Origin: Microcoleus sp. bin38.metabat.b11b12b14.051
GTDB lineage: Bacteria > Cyanobacteriota > Cyanobacteriia > Cyanobacteriales > Microcoleaceae
Direction: 5' to 3'
DNA: 64,000 bases
Assembly (NCBI RefSeq): GCF_013299165.1
Contig: NZ_JAAFKD010000001.1
Span: 124,001 to 188,000 of the forward strand
A model generated the notes under the pieces. It did no database searches. It saw only the letters and a program-made list of their open reading frames with translations, and was not told the origin of the DNA. Shown in pieces: positions 1 to 9,860 of this stretch (positions are counted from its first letter, which is position 1; every line of letters starts with the position of its first letter). A program made the translations under genes and the position numbers.

Positions 1-146
1 CAGTCATCGCTCAGTTGCTCTGTGCGAGTGCGATCGACCAGAGCGTTTACCAGTCGCCTCGGCTGGCGCAGATAATGTTGAATGGGAACCCGTTCGTCAG
101 GTACGGCGATCTCAACGGATTGGGAAGCATGAAAGCGGGTATACAT
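1..146 (-). CDS. DUF1997 family protein, 5' end only (partial)
   Basis: The reverse strand reads from an ATG at 146 down to the window edge and gives 48 residues starting MYTRFHASQSVEIAVPDE, then PIQHYLRQPRRLVNAL. This matches my memory of the N-terminus of the cyanobacterial/plastid DUF1997 family, which has no firmly assigned function. The gene runs off the left end, so length and completeness cannot be judged. It is divergent from pheA across a roughly 200-base gap. The family call rests on about 48 residues and is from memory. Confidence 0.6.
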   Translation of the reverse strand, partial: MYTRFHASQSVEIAVPDERVPIQHYLRQPRRLVNALVDRTRTEQLSDD

Positions 147-345
147 GAGAAGATATCTATATATAGGATTCGTAAGCATATCTTAATAAACTATCACTTT
201 TTTAAGGTGACATCACTCGCGCACTCGGGTAGTGTCATCCGAGAAACAACGGATAAAAGCTTTCGCGAAATCACTAATTTTTTCATCATACTTGCTGGCT
301 GATGAGAGTAAAGCAAACATTTGTAACGCAAAATTGCCGATTATT

Positions 346-1296
346 ATGAAAATTTCGTTAGCCAAGCCGTCGAAGAGGATCGCACATCTGGGCCCTGTTG
401 GTACTAATGCAGAAACAGCGGCTCAGGCTTATGTCAATTGGTTGAGCCTGGAAACGAACTCCGAATGCACCCTGTATCCTTATTCCACCATTTCTCAGGC
501 ACTAGAGGCATCCGCCTCTGGACTGGTTGATTGTTCGATCGTACCGGTGGAAAATTCCATAGAAGGTAGTGTGACTGTCACCCTAGATACCTTGTGGCGG
601 CTGGATACACTGCGGATTAAACACGCCTTGGTTTTGCCGATTTCCCACGCCCTGCTGTCAAATGCTCCAAATTTTAACGAAATTAAAAAAGTCTACTCTC
701 ACCCGCAAGCCCTAGCTCAGTGTCAGTTGTGGTTGGCAGAGTTTATCCCGGGGGCTGAGTTGATTCCAGCCAATTCAACCACCGAAGCCTTGCAGTACCT
801 GGAAGATACCAGTATAGCGGCAATCTCTTCGCCCAGAGCCGCTGAACTCTACAAATTGCCCATGCTAGCGAGCCCGATTAATGATTATCCTGACAATTAC
901 ACTCGATTTTGGGTGCTGGGATCGGATGCAGCAAAACTAGGAAACGCCCCAGCATCCCACGACTCATCGGTGACATCCGCCGCTACAGCAGAAGAGGCTA
1001 ACTTGCAGTTAGATGCAGCCCCCGCCAATTGCACCCACACGTCACTAGCTTTTAGCGTACCTGCAAATATGCCCGGAACCTTGGTCAAACCTTTGCAAGT
1101 ATTTGCCAGTCGCGGTATTAATTTAAGTCGCATTGAATCTCGCCCGACGAAGCGATCGCTCGGAGAATACATTTTCTTTATGGATGTTGAAGCAGATGCG
1201 TGTTCTGGATTAGTGCGATCGGCACTAGAAGAGTTAAAAAATCACACGGAAACTTTAAAAATCTTTGGTTGCTACAGTGTACTGTCAGTAGTATAA
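346..1296 (+). CDS. pheA: Prephenate dehydratase
   Basis: Converts prephenate to phenylpyruvate in phenylalanine synthesis; cytoplasmic. The 316-residue frame has the usual monofunctional layout: a bilobed catalytic part opening with HLGPVGTNAETAA, the Thr-Arg-Phe active-site motif in DNYTRFWVLG (about residue 184), and a C-terminal ACT regulatory domain with the ESRPTKR phenylalanine-binding motif (about residue 263). The frame is open further upstream to 232, but that extension is unlike the family, so the ATG at 346 is chosen. A linker of about 45 residues rich in Ala/Thr separates the catalytic and ACT parts. Phe feedback through the ACT domain is expected from the family. Confidence 0.95.
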   Translation: MKISLAKPSKRIAHLGPVGTNAETAAQAYVNWLSLETNSECTLYPYSTISQALEASASGLVDCSIVPVENSIEGSVTVTLDTLWRLDTLRIKHALVLPISHALLSNAPNFNEIKKVYSHPQALAQCQLWLAEFIPGAELIPANSTTEALQYLEDTSIAAISSPRAAELYKLPMLASPINDYPDNYTRFWVLGSDAAKLGNAPASHDSSVTSAATAEEANLQLDAAPANCTHTSLAFSVPANMPGTLVKPLQVFASRGINLSRIESRPTKRSLGEYIFFMDVEADACSGLVRSALEELKNHTETLKIFGCYSVLSVV

Positions 1297-1325
1297 TTTT
1301 AGGTACAACTTAGGAGGCTAGCCAG

Positions 1326-1970
1326 ATGAATGCGGATGAAATTCTGAAGCGATACGCAGCCGGAGAAAGAGATTTTCATGAAACCAACTTGCAAGAAGCT
1401 TCGTTGCGAGAAGCTTTCTTAAGTCATATTAATCTAGCCTGTGCAACTTTGAACGAAATCAATTTAGCTTTTGCAGACCTAAGTTCGGCAAACTTAATAG
1501 GCGCAAATATCAAGAATGCTTGCCTCGTAATGGCCCAATTAAATGGGGCTAATCTTACCAAAGCTGATTTAACTTTTTCCAGGCTCACAGGAGCTGACAT
1601 GATTCACGCCAATCTCAAAAACGCCAATTTGAGCGAGACAAAAATGATAGGTGTTGATTTGACGGCCGCTTGCTTGTACGGGGCAAACTTAATCGAAGCC
1701 AACCTGATTGATGCTTGCTTGAATAATGCAGATTTCACAGAAGCCAATCTAACTGAGGCAAAACTGCGAGGAGCGAGTCTAAAACAAGCTAACCTGAAAG
1801 GAGCATTGTTGTATGAAGCTAATCTTCAGGACGCCGATTTGAGAGAAGCTGACTTGCGCGGCGCTAATTTGAGCGGGGCTATTTTATGCGGTGCTAACCT
1901 GGAAGGCGCCAAGCGCGATCGCGAAACAAATTTAAGCGGGGCAATTCATTTTTTCATCAGACAAGTCTGA
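1326..1970 (+). CDS. Pentapeptide-repeat protein
   Basis: A 214-residue protein built almost wholly of A(D/N)LXX pentapeptides from about residue 20 to 205, for example ANLIGANIKNA and ADLREADLRGANL. Such repeats fold as a right-handed quadrilateral beta helix. Roles across the family are varied and mostly unknown, and no partner is evident here. A strong ribosome-binding site (AGGAGG at 1312-1317) precedes the ATG with normal spacing. It starts 29 bases after pheA on the same strand, so co-transcription is possible. The last 15 residues leave the repeat pattern. No signal peptide or membrane segment is seen. Confidence 0.9.
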   Translation: MNADEILKRYAAGERDFHETNLQEASLREAFLSHINLACATLNEINLAFADLSSANLIGANIKNACLVMAQLNGANLTKADLTFSRLTGADMIHANLKNANLSETKMIGVDLTAACLYGANLIEANLIDACLNNADFTEANLTEAKLRGASLKQANLKGALLYEANLQDADLREADLRGANLSGAILCGANLEGAKRDRETNLSGAIHFFIRQV

Positions 1971-2131
1971 TATCAAGCAATATAAATTACCAGAAAGAAT
2001 TGGTGCAAAGCTAATCACTTGTAACCGAGAGATTAAAACAATACTATTCATTACTCCAATCCTATTGCTTCCAGGTACAGGTCGCCCGGATTCCGTCAAC
2101 CGTCAACATAAAGAAGCGCCAAATTAGACGG

Positions 2132-3070
2132 CTAAGGACTAAAAAATATAGTATTCATTTGGCTGAAAGTGCAGTCTATTTGCTCCTGTACCTTAGCAAA
2201 ATGAACCTGCATCTTGAGTATCTCTTTCTTAGAATTAGCTTCAGCAATCTTACTTTCCAAAGCTAGCAAGTTGCGGTTGAGAGTTTCTACTCGCACAGTT
2301 TGGTCGTCTAAATCAATTTTTACTTCTGCTACCTTATCCAACTCGATCTGTTTGCGAACCCAGGCGTGTCGCACCAAGTTTTCGTCTCCTTTCTCCAGAG
2401 CTACCAAAGCTCGCTGCTGCCACTGATTGGCTTGAGATTCAGCTTGATTGTACTGCCACTGAATGCGGAGTTGGGCGGAAATGGCACTGCTAACAGCCTG
2501 ACGCAGTTGCTTGAGAGGTTCCTGAATTTCTAAGATTAACAAATCCCACAAATTCATCAGTTCGCAGGTGAATTCTTCGCGTTCTACAGAGGCTACTAAT
2601 GCTTCCAAAAGTAACAAATTTGGTTGCATCTGCTGCATAGTTGTCTCAAATATTAACTGTGCTTCTGATAATTGTCGATCGCTATTTTTATCTGAGACTG
2701 CGCTGGGTGAGTTCTTTAATATTTTTTGATTGCTGTCTGCCGCTGTTTCTGAGTCTAAACTTGCAGGTACAAAGGCTTGTAATTTTTCGCGGGCGATCGC
2801 GCTCAGCCTGTCTCGCACTAAAGCGCAGGCCGCCCGCTGCACTGGCCCTGGGTCGCTTTGACAAATTTTTATAACTGTTTTTAACCCTGCATCGCCATAA
2901 TTGAAGGCTTCCTTGAGGGCTGCAATCCGATGTTCGCTGACAGAACTAGACAGTCGGTGTTTGACTCCTGCTAGTCCGCCGAGTACCACACCGCCCACAG
3001 GAGGGGGCAGTTGACCGCCTCTAACTGCATCATAGGGTTTCGGTTGGTCGAGATTTTGTGACACAAGCAT
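2132..3070 (-). CDS. Cyanobacterial hypothetical with GGQ-PPP N-terminal module and coiled coil
   Basis: 312 residues. The N-terminus (about 12-100) carries YDAVRGGQLPPPVGGVVLGG, then a helical HEAT-like stretch (IAALKEAFNYGDAGL, PVQRAACALV). I recall this module at the front of varied cyanobacterial proteins, often before WD40, LRR or pentapeptide parts; its function is not known. The C-terminal half (about 140-305) is charged, Gln/Glu rich and predicted helical, compatible with a coiled coil (EVKIDLDDQTVRVETLNRNL). No membrane segment or catalytic motif is seen. It is flanked by intergenic repeats and has no clear operon partner. Real gene by length and composition; function unknown. Confidence 0.75.
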   Translation of the reverse strand: MLVSQNLDQPKPYDAVRGGQLPPPVGGVVLGGLAGVKHRLSSSVSEHRIAALKEAFNYGDAGLKTVIKICQSDPGPVQRAACALVRDRLSAIAREKLQAFVPASLDSETAADSNQKILKNSPSAVSDKNSDRQLSEAQLIFETTMQQMQPNLLLLEALVASVEREEFTCELMNLWDLLILEIQEPLKQLRQAVSSAISAQLRIQWQYNQAESQANQWQQRALVALEKGDENLVRHAWVRKQIELDKVAEVKIDLDDQTVRVETLNRNLLALESKIAEANSKKEILKMQVHFAKVQEQIDCTFSQMNTIFFSP

Positions 3071-3076
3071 CTAATT

Positions 3077-3192
3077 TGGGAACGGGCATCTTGCCCGTTC
3101 CACAGAAAAATTTATTTTTGTGGAACGGGCATCTTGCCCGTTCCGTTCCACAGAAAAATTTATTTTTGTGGAACGGGCATCTTGCCCGTTCC
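3077..3192. repeat. Three copies of a GGAACGGGCATCTTGCCCGTTCC palindrome
   Basis: A perfect palindrome of about 23 bases (GGAACGGGCA / TGCCCGTTCC arms) occurs three times, at about 3078-3101, 3122-3144 and 3169-3192. The spacers contain CACAGAAAAATTTATTTTTGTG-type sequence that is itself inverted. A related palindrome is found inside the coding sequence near 51115-51150. It belongs to the short interspersed palindromes of filamentous cyanobacteria. Confidence 0.85.
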
Positions 3193-3335
3193 TAGATATT
3201 TTTGTAAAAGGTCTATTAATTCTCAATTATTTAATCTCCAATGCGAAAATCTCAAATCGAAAATGGTATGATTTCTGTGTGATTTTGGCTTGAATGCAGG
3301 CAAAGCCGATCGTACTTTTTGCCTGCGCCAATTCG

Positions 3336-3977
3336 CTACTGGAGCGTATCTTTGAGTACAGTTCTTGCTGCCAAGTGGTTGCGAGTGGAAGTTAAAATTT
3401 CGGTTTCGCGTTCCAATCTTGCAGCAGTATCTTGCAATTCTAAAAGAGTTTGCTGTTCTGTCGCTGCGCCGTAAAGGTAGCTGGCTACCCAGTAGGACAG
3501 TTCTGTTGGCAAACTGGGAATGTCTTCGGGTAGGTCGATCGGCTGATCCATCAATTTGCTGGAGAGACGAACTACATCTCTCAGCAGTTGTTCGACTTCT
3601 TTCCCCAAAGATCGGAGGTCTTTTTCTGGCGGTTCGTCTTCAATCCATTCTACTAAACCGACTAAATAGGGTTTTTCCCGAACGGCATCGAGGACTCGGA
3701 ACCGCTGCTGTCCGAGAGTCATGATTTTCATGCGATCGTCCGGGAGGCGCTGGCAATGAATGACTTCGGCGCAACAGCCAACGGCTGAGACTTTGTTTTG
3801 GTTGGGGTCCCACATGAGCACACCGAAACGGCGATCGCCCTCCAGAATCGTATTCATCATGATTCGATAGCGAAACTCAAAAATTTGCAGCGGCAGCGGT
3901 CTACCTGGAAATAGAACCACTTCCGGCAACGGAAATAAGGGGAGTTCGCGAACTGCGGAGGAGGAAGAGGATGCCAT
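3336..3977 (-). CDS. LON substrate-binding-domain protein
   Basis: 213 residues matching the stand-alone Lon N-terminal (ATP-dependent protease substrate-binding) domain of cyanobacteria and plastids: RELPLFPLPEVVLFPGRPLP near the start, FEFRYRIMM, and DRRFGVLMWDP. No ATPase or Ser-Lys protease part is present, so it is not Lon itself. Its biochemical role is not established; it may bind peptides. It follows rpsJ on the same strand at the end of the str cluster, an arrangement common in cyanobacteria. The first residues (MASSSSSAV) are low complexity. No membrane segment is seen. Confidence 0.85.
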   Translation of the reverse strand: MASSSSSAVRELPLFPLPEVVLFPGRPLPLQIFEFRYRIMMNTILEGDRRFGVLMWDPNQNKVSAVGCCAEVIHCQRLPDDRMKIMTLGQQRFRVLDAVREKPYLVGLVEWIEDEPPEKDLRSLGKEVEQLLRDVVRLSSKLMDQPIDLPEDIPSLPTELSYWVASYLYGAATEQQTLLELQDTAARLERETEILTSTRNHLAARTVLKDTLQ

Positions 3978-4320
3978 TGTCGCTCAAAGGTGACGGTACT
4001 TGCGCTTATTTTTCTTACTTTAACTGATTTGAGTAATTCCGGGGCGGGAGCGATCGGCTTTTGTGGTGTCTCCGGGAGTGACTGCGGGCGATCGCCAATG
4101 CTCCCAGCAACCCCTGACATCTTCAAAAAGCCGTCATTCCTTAAAACTGATAAAAATTATGTTTTTGCTTAACGAACTATGTCAAACGCTATGATAGCCA
4201 CTTTGAAATAACTATTTTTTTAGCGCTCCCTGACTGATAAAAATTTACGTTTTAATTAGACCCATTTATTAAGAAACTAATGACAACTGACAACCGCAAC
4301 GACCGGCGAGGGGGCAAGCT

Positions 4321-4358
4321 GTCAACTGACAACTGTCAACTGTCAACTGTCAACTGTC
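4321..4358. repeat. Heptamer tandem repeat (CAACTGT)n
   Basis: Tandem seven-base units CAACTGT/CAACTGA in the 455-base rpsJ-to-LON-gene spacer. This is a short tandemly repeated repetitive (STRR) sequence typical of filamentous cyanobacteria. Apart from this and the rpsJ terminator I see nothing gene-like in 3978-4432. Confidence 0.85.
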
Positions 4359-4372
4359 GATCGCACTTTTAC

Positions 4373-4405
4373 CAAAAAAGGAACAATGTATTTTTCCATT
4401 GTTCC
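4373..4405 (-). terminator. Rho-independent terminator after rpsJ
   Basis: On the minus strand GGAACAATG pairs with CATTGTTCC across a short A-rich loop and is followed by TTTTTT. It lies about 30 bases beyond the rpsJ stop codon, so most transcripts of the str cluster probably end here and the LON gene would be partly separate. Confidence 0.75.
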
Positions 4406-4432
4406 TTCTTTCTGCTTTTGATCTCGGTCAAT

Positions 4433-4750
4433 CTACAGCTTGACTTCGATATCTACGCCTGCTGGCAAATCCAGTTTCATCAAAGCGTCAATTGTTTTAG
4501 CCGAGGGCTGGTGAATGTCGATAATGCGACGGTGCGTGCGAGTTTCAAAGTGTTCGCGAGAATCTTTGTCTACGTGGGGCGATCGCAGCAAGCAATAAAT
4601 CCGTCGTTTTGTCGGTAGGGGAATCGGGCCGATCGCAGTGGCGGCTGTCCGATTTGCTGTATCTACAATCTTTTCGCAAGATGCGTCGAGAATTCGGCGA
4701 TCGAAAGCTTTGAGGCGAATACGAATTTTTTGCTGTGGAATTGTTGCCAT
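4433..4750 (-). CDS. rpsJ: 30S ribosomal protein S10
   Basis: 105 residues, full length for S10 (uS10), a 30S head protein that also acts in NusB-dependent antitermination. Family-typical stretches are [34 protein letters not shown] and [19 protein letters not shown]. It is the fifth gene of the rpsL-rpsG-fusA-tuf-rpsJ order on the minus strand. The roughly 400-base tuf-rpsJ spacer is unusually long and filled with heptamer repeats. A terminator hairpin lies just downstream. Confidence 0.98.
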   Translation of the reverse strand: MATIPQQKIRIRLKAFDRRILDASCEKIVDTANRTAATAIGPIPLPTKRRIYCLLRSPHVDKDSREHFETRTHRRIIDIHQPSAKTIDALMKLDLPAGVDIEVKL

Positions 4751-4787
4751 TTTTTTTGTTGAATTTTCTAGGTTCAGTTTATTTTTA

Positions 4788-4844
4788 GTCAGTTGTCAGT
4801 TGTCAGTTGTCAGTTGTCAGTTGGCAGTTGTCAGTTGGCAGTTG
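4788..4844. repeat. Heptamer tandem repeat (CAGTTGT)n
   Basis: About eight tandem CAGTTGT/CAGTTGG units directly upstream of rpsJ on the minus strand, the opposite orientation of the array at 4321-4358. The rpsJ ribosome-binding region lies between the array and the ATG. Confidence 0.85.
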
Positions 4845-4944
4845 TTATTTAACCTTCGATCCCTAACCACTAACTACTAATATCATCTCTGAGCGCCTAT
4901 CAACGTGCCTCAGCCATGATATTACCATCGATCGGAAATGATAT

Positions 4945-5083
4945 AACCAATGACCAATGACCAATGACCAATGACCACCCTTCGACTTCGCTCTTCGGGC
5001 GAGATGACCAATGACCAATGACCAATGACCACCCTTCGACTTCGCTCTTCGGGCGAGATGACCAATGACCAATGACCAATGAC
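4945..5083. repeat. Composite TGACCAA heptamer array with two 31-base inserts
   Basis: Runs of ACCAATG/TGACCAA heptamers are interrupted twice by the same roughly 31-base segment (CCCTTCGACTTCGCTCTTCG core, about 4977-5006 and 5031-5060). The same core reappears in reverse at about 34784-34805. The array keeps a reading frame open on the minus strand, which is an artefact. It fills most of the tuf-rpsJ spacer. Confidence 0.85.
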
Positions 5084-5084
5084 T

Positions 5085-5130
5085 AAATAGCAGAAAAGCC
5101 ACCAAATTTGATTAGGCTTTTCTGCTATTT
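5085..5130 (-). terminator. Hairpin downstream of tuf
   Basis: A perfect 16-base inverted repeat AAATAGCAGAAAAGCC / GGCTTTTCTGCTATTT with a 14-base loop begins 18 bases after the tuf stop codon. It is a strong stem but lacks a long T-run, so it may act as a weak terminator or RNA-stabilising end between tuf and rpsJ. Confidence 0.6.
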
Positions 5131-5147
5131 AAAGCGTTACCGAATTC

Positions 5148-6377
5148 CTACTTGAGGATTTTGGAAACAACGCCGGCGCCGACTGTTCGGCCGCCTTCAC
5201 GGATTGCGAAGCGCATTCCTTGTTCGATCGCGATCGGGTGAATCAGATCAACAGTCATTTTGATCCGGTCACCAGGCATCACCATTTCAGCTTCTGTACC
5301 ATCATCAGCAGTGAACTGCATGATTGTACCAGTTACGTCAGTTGTACGGACGTAGAACTGAGGGCGGTAGCCCGAGAAAAAGGGCGTGTGACGGCCGCCT
5401 TCTTCTTTTTTGAGAATGTACACTTCAGATTCAAACTGAGTGTGAGGCAAGATGCTCTTCGGCTTGGCAATCACCATGCCTCTTTCAATATCTGCCTTCA
5501 AAATACCCCGGAGAAGTAGACCCACGTTGTCGCCAGCCAAACCTTCATCCAAGGACTTGGTGAACATTTCCACACCAGTCACCGTAGTGCTGCGAGTGTC
5601 CTTCAGACCAATCACTTCGACAGTTTCGCCGACTTTGACACTGCCGCGCTCAATCCGACCAGTAGCAACAGTACCCCGACCAGTAATCGAGAATACGTCT
5701 TCTACAGCCATCAAGAAAGGCTTGTCAATTTCGCGTTCTGGAGTAGGGATGTAAGAATCTACTGATTCCATCAGCTTGTAAATCTTGTCAACCCACTCAT
5801 TCTCGCCCTGCTTGGTTTTGGGATTAGCAAGCATCGCTTCGAGAGCTTTTAAGCCAGAACCGGTCACGATGGGGATATCATCGCCAGGAAAATCGTAAGA
5901 ACTCAAGAGTTCGCGAACTTCCAATTCAACCAATTCCAACAGTTCAGCGTCATCTACCATGTCTTCTTTGTTCAAGAAGACAACCAGGCTGGGAACGCCA
6001 ACTTGCTTAGCTAGCAGGATGTGTTCGCGTGTTTGAGGCATGGGGCCATCTGCCGCTGACACTACTAGGATGCCACCGTCCATTTGAGCAGCACCGGTGA
6101 TCATGTTTTTCACATAGTCAGCGTGTCCGGGGCAATCCACGTGGGCGTAGTGGCGGCTTGTGGTTTCGTATTCTACGTGAGCAGTATTAATCGTAATACC
6201 GCGTGCTTTTTCTTCTGGCGCAGCGTCGATGTCGGCGTAGTTCTTACCCTTAGCCTGACCCAATGCTGAAAGAGTCATCGTAATCGCCGCGGTCAAAGTT
6301 GTTTTGCCGTGGTCAACGTGACCGATGGTGCCGATGTTTACGTGGGGTTTAGTCCGTTCAAATTTTGCGCGTGCCAT
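5148..6377 (-). CDS. tuf: Elongation factor Tu
   Basis: 409 residues, normal cyanobacterial length. EF-Tu delivers aminoacyl-tRNA to the ribosome as a GTPase. G1 is GHVDHGKT (about residues 19-26), G3 is DCPGH, G4 is NKED, and domains II and III follow with [13 protein letters not shown] and the C-terminal [16 protein letters not shown] moderate ribosome-binding site (AAGGAAC) precedes the ATG. It follows fusA by about 100 bases that contain an AT-rich inverted repeat (ATTTTGGATT/AATCCAAAAT). Expression with the str cluster is expected. Confidence 0.98.
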   Translation of the reverse strand: MARAKFERTKPHVNIGTIGHVDHGKTTLTAAITMTLSALGQAKGKNYADIDAAPEEKARGITINTAHVEYETTSRHYAHVDCPGHADYVKNMITGAAQMDGGILVVSAADGPMPQTREHILLAKQVGVPSLVVFLNKEDMVDDAELLELVELEVRELLSSYDFPGDDIPIVTGSGLKALEAMLANPKTKQGENEWVDKIYKLMESVDSYIPTPEREIDKPFLMAVEDVFSITGRGTVATGRIERGSVKVGETVEVIGLKDTRSTTVTGVEMFTKSLDEGLAGDNVGLLLRGILKADIERGMVIAKPKSILPHTQFESEVYILKKEEGGRHTPFFSGYRPQFYVRTTDVTGTIMQFTADDGTEAEMVMPGDRIKMTVDLIHPIAIEQGMRFAIREGGRTVGAGVVSKILK

Positions 6378-6478
6378 TCTCGATCTGTTCCTTGTTTTTT
6401 TTAGCGATTTTAGACTTGAGATTTTAGATTCTAGATTTTGGATTCAATCCAAAATCCAAAATCTAAAACCTTAAATCA

Positions 6479-8551
6479 TTAGTTCCCTTTGTTCTTAGCG
6501 ATAATGGCTTCAGCCACATTTCGCGGCACTTCTTCGTAATGGCTGAATTCCATTGTGAAGATGCCTCGACCTTGGGTTTTTGAGCGGATGTCAGTAGCGT
6601 AACCGAACATTTCTGCTAGTGGAACTTTTACAGAAACTTTGGCAATTCCCTGATCCGTCTCTTGACCTTCGATCTGACCCCGACGCGAGTTGAGGTCTCC
6701 GATGACGTTCCCGATGTAATCTTCGGGAACTTCAACCTCTACCTTCATCATAGGCTCTAGCAGCACTGGCGACGCCTTCATCACGGCTTCTTTGATTGCC
6801 ATTGAACCGGCGATCTTAAATGCCATTTCTGAAGAGTCTACATCGTGGAAAGACCCGTCTACCATAGTAGCTCTGAGGTCGATCACGGGATATCCTGCTA
6901 GAATACCTGATTCGCAGGCTTCTTTCATCCCTTGTGCTGCCGGATTGATGTACTCTTTCGGTACAGTGCCACCGACAATTTTGGAGACAAATTCAAAGCC
7001 GGTTCCCTCTTCAGCAGGTTCTAGTTCGATCACCACGTGACCGTACTGACCTTTACCGCCGCTTTGGCGGATAAATTTGCCTTCGGCGCGGACGGCTTTG
7101 CGAACGGTTTCCCGGTAGGCTACTTGCGGCTGACCGACGTTGGCTTCTACTTTGAATTCGCGCAGCATCCTGTCTACCAAAATTTCCAAGTGCAGTTCGC
7201 CCATGCCGGCGATGACTGTCTGATTGGTTTCTGGGTCAACATTGACTCGGAAGGTGGGGTCTTCTTCCGAGAGGGACTGGAGGGCTTTGGAGAGCTTCTC
7301 CATGTCTTGTTTGGTTTTGGGTTCCACCGCCACCGAAATGACCGGTTCTGGAATAAACAGGGACTCCAGAATCACTTCCGAGCCTTCTTCACAGATGGTA
7401 TCGCCTGTGAAGGTGTCTTTCAGACCCAAGGCTGCTCCCAAGTCTCCGGCGCGGAGTTCTTCTACGTCTATCCGATCGTCCGCTTTGAGTACAATTAGGC
7501 GAGAAACCCGCTCTTTTTTGTCTTTGGTGGAGTTGAGGACGTAGCTACCTTTTTTGAGGACACCGGAGTAAACGCGGAGGAAGGTCAGGCGACCGTAGGG
7601 GTCTGCCATGATTTTGAATGCCAGGGCTGACAGCGGGGCGTTGTCGTCGGCAAAGCGCTCTGCTGTCTCGCCGTTGGGTAGGAGTCCTTGAATTGGGGGA
7701 ACTTCCAAGGGCGACGGCAGATAGTCGATGACTGCATCCAACAACAACTGAACGCCTTTGTTTTTGAATGCCGAACCGCATAGCATGGGGACGATCGTAC
7801 CTTGGACAGTACCGTGGCGCAGGGCCAAACGGATTTCGTCTTCGGTTAGTTCTACACCTTCGAGGTATTTCTCGGTAAGGGCGTCGCTGGTTTCTGCTAC
7901 GGATTCGATCAGCTTCGTGCGATATTGGGCGGCCAGCTCTTTGACTTCATCGGGGATTTCTACTTCCTCGATATCAGTGCCCGTGTTGTTCTTGTAGATA
8001 TAGGCTTTCATTTGCACTATGTCTACAATTCCCCGGAAGTTTTCCTCACTGCCGATCGGGATTTGGATGGGTACAGCGTTCGCTCTCATCCGATCGCAAA
8101 TTTGAGCATAGACTTTGTAGAAGTTCGCGCCCATTCGATCCATTTTGTTGACAAACACGATTCGCGGTACTTTATACCGATCGGCTTGCCGCCAAACTGT
8201 TTCCGATTGTGGTTGCACTCCGCCTACCGAGCAGAATACTGCGATCACTCCGTCAAGCACTCGCATGGAACGTTCTACTTCGATAGTGAAGTCTACGTGT
8301 CCGGGAGTGTCGATGATGTTGATTTTGTGCTCTTTCCAAGTGGTGGTGATAGCGGCAGCAGTAATCGTAATTCCCCGCTCTCGCTCTTGCGCCATCGTGT
8401 CCATAATTGTTGTTCCATCGTGCACTTCACCCATTTTGTGAACCATGCCAGAATAGAACAGAATTCTTTCTGTTGTTGTTGTTTTGCCCGCGTCAATGTG
8501 GGCGGCGATGCCGATGTTGCGAGTTTTTTCTAGCGGGACGATACGTACCAC
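6479..8551 (-). CDS. fusA: Elongation factor G
   Basis: 690 residues, the ribosomal translocase GTPase. The P-loop is AHIDAGKTT near residue 17, followed by DTPGHVDF and NKMDR; domain IV and V sequences ([25 protein letters not shown]) are intact. The start is a GTG at 8549-8551, supported by a near-perfect AAGGAGGT six bases upstream. The protein runs [14 protein letters not shown] as in cyanobacterial homologues. It is third in the str cluster, with a 339-base leader after rpsG that is longer than usual. Confidence 0.98.
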   Translation of the reverse strand: MVRIVPLEKTRNIGIAAHIDAGKTTTTERILFYSGMVHKMGEVHDGTTIMDTMAQERERGITITAAAITTTWKEHKINIIDTPGHVDFTIEVERSMRVLDGVIAVFCSVGGVQPQSETVWRQADRYKVPRIVFVNKMDRMGANFYKVYAQICDRMRANAVPIQIPIGSEENFRGIVDIVQMKAYIYKNNTGTDIEEVEIPDEVKELAAQYRTKLIESVAETSDALTEKYLEGVELTEDEIRLALRHGTVQGTIVPMLCGSAFKNKGVQLLLDAVIDYLPSPLEVPPIQGLLPNGETAERFADDNAPLSALAFKIMADPYGRLTFLRVYSGVLKKGSYVLNSTKDKKERVSRLIVLKADDRIDVEELRAGDLGAALGLKDTFTGDTICEEGSEVILESLFIPEPVISVAVEPKTKQDMEKLSKALQSLSEEDPTFRVNVDPETNQTVIAGMGELHLEILVDRMLREFKVEANVGQPQVAYRETVRKAVRAEGKFIRQSGGKGQYGHVVIELEPAEEGTGFEFVSKIVGGTVPKEYINPAAQGMKEACESGILAGYPVIDLRATMVDGSFHDVDSSEMAFKIAGSMAIKEAVMKASPVLLEPMMKVEVEVPEDYIGNVIGDLNSRRGQIEGQETDQGIAKVSVKVPLAEMFGYATDIRSKTQGRGIFTMEFSHYEEVPRNVAEAIIAKNKGN

Positions 8552-8554
8552 AGC

Positions 8555-8562
8555 TACCTCCT
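8555..8562 (-). promoter_or_regulatory. Strong ribosome-binding site deciding the fusA GTG start
   Basis: AAGGAGGT on the minus strand lies at ideal spacing before GTG at 8551 and fixes the fusA start at a non-ATG codon. Confidence 0.8.
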
Positions 8563-8890
8563 TAATCTTGTGTTGCTGTTATAATACTATTATACTACAC
8601 AGTAACCTTATTTTGCACTCCCAATCGACTTACAACATAAGTTTATTGAGCTTATTGTTACATTTTAATATTGTTTGCAACATTTGTTTACAAAAATATT
8701 AAGGATGCGACATGGAGGATTCAGAGACAGGGTGAATTTTTACTTTGGGAGTTTTGAGTTTGCTTCACGAATGGCCGGCAGCATTGTCCCTGGAGAAGCA
8801 ATCTCAATACTCAAAATTTACACTTTTTAATTGATCGCCCGATGCTTTTATGCTGCGCGATCGACCTTTTCTCCATGCCCTAGTTGGCAA
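8563..8890 (-). other. rpsG-fusA spacer, AT-rich, possible internal promoter
   Basis: About 330 bases without a gene. The fusA-proximal part on the minus strand is very AT-rich and contains TATAAT-like stretches (around 8580-8600), compatible with a separate promoter for fusA-tuf. The rpsG-proximal part has an inverted TTGAGTATTGAG / CTCAAAACTCCC region. No RNA gene was recognised. Confidence 0.4.
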
Positions 8891-9361
8891 TTAGTAACGG
8901 TAGTGAGCAAAAGCCTTGTTAGCTTCTGCCATACGGTGTGTTTCTTCGCGCTTGCGAATTGCACTGCCGGTTTCGTTAGCTGCATCCATCAGTTCGTTAG
9001 CCAGCTTGGCAGCCATCGAGCGGCCTGTGCGGGCGCGGGCAAATCTGATCAGCCAACGGAGGGCGAGGGTAGTTCCGCGATCGGAACGTACTTCCATCGG
9101 CACTTGGTATGTAGCGCCACCTACCCGGCGGGCTTTGACTTCTACCAGGGGTGTAGCGTTTTTGACTGCTTTTTCAAACAAGTCTAACGGTTCGGCTCCT
9201 GTGCGTTCCTGGATGGTTTTGAGGGCGTCGTAGACTATGCTGGAGGCCACGGATTTTTTGCCGTGCTGCATGATCCGTCTCACCATCATGCTTACCAACC
9301 GGCTGTTGTAGGTTGGATCTGGCGGAACTGGACGTTTTTGAATAACTGTGCGGCGAGACAT
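8891..9361 (-). CDS. rpsG: 30S ribosomal protein S7
   Basis: 156 residues, standard length for S7 (uS7), which nucleates assembly of the 30S head and binds 16S rRNA. Recognisable segments are [16 protein letters not shown] at the start, [18 protein letters not shown], and [20 protein letters not shown]. It is second in the str cluster, 118 bases after rpsL, with an AT-rich spacer. No oddities were seen. Confidence 0.98.
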   Translation of the reverse strand: MSRRTVIQKRPVPPDPTYNSRLVSMMVRRIMQHGKKSVASSIVYDALKTIQERTGAEPLDLFEKAVKNATPLVEVKARRVGGATYQVPMEVRSDRGTTLALRWLIRFARARTGRSMAAKLANELMDAANETGSAIRKREETHRMAEANKAFAHYRY

Positions 9362-9479
9362 AGTTCTATTTGCGATTTTTGATTTTGATTGATTGAATTT
9401 GGAGTTTCTAGCTCAAATCTCGATCGACGATCGAAACTTATTTTTGCTTTTTAACTCTGGCGATCGGGCGAAATCCGCG

Positions 9480-9860
9480 TTATTTTTTCTCTTTAGGACG
9501 CTTGGCCCCGTACTTGGAACGACCTTGCTTGCGGTCTTTCACTCCGGCGGTGTCTAATGTACCGCGAATGATGTGGTATCTAACTCCGGGTAAATCTTTT
9601 ACCCTACCGCCCCGGATCATTACTACCGAGTGTTCTTGCAAGTTGTGACCGATCCCGGGGATGTAGGCTGTCACTTCAAAACCAGAAGTCAGCCGTACCC
9701 GAGCCACTTTCCGCAGCGCCGAGTTGGGTTTTTTCGGGGTGGTCGTGTACACTCTGGTGCAAACTCCGCGGCGCTGGGGGCAACTCTTGAGAGCTGGCGA
9801 TTTGGTTTTTTTCTGCGTTTGTTCCCGTGCTGAACGGATGAGTTGCTGAATAGTGGGCAT
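9480..9860 (-). CDS. rpsL: 30S ribosomal protein S12
   Basis: 126 residues, S12 (uS12) of the decoding centre. The conserved loop [18 protein letters not shown] and the [20 protein letters not shown] segment are intact. The lysine usually changed in streptomycin resistance is present in the wild-type PKKPNS context. It is the first gene of the minus-strand str cluster, so its promoter should lie in 9861-10490. Confidence 0.98.
   Translation of the reverse strand: MPTIQQLIRSAREQTQKKTKSPALKSCPQRRGVCTRVYTTTPKKPNSALRKVARVRLTSGFEVTAYIPGIGHNLQEHSVVMIRGGRVKDLPGVRYHIIRGTLDTAGVKDRKQGRSKYGAKRPKEKK

Noticed and set aside
4321-5083. Possible CRISPR-like repeats
   Set aside because: Units are seven bases in tandem with no spacers, and there are no cas genes.
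4863-5105. Minus-strand frame with repeated HWSLVIGHLARRAKSKGG
   Set aside because: Translation of the TGACCAA heptamer array and its inserts; no protein character.
7037-8533. Long antisense frames inside fusA
   Set aside because: Shadow frames of a highly expressed, codon-biased gene; no ribosome-binding site or family resemblance.
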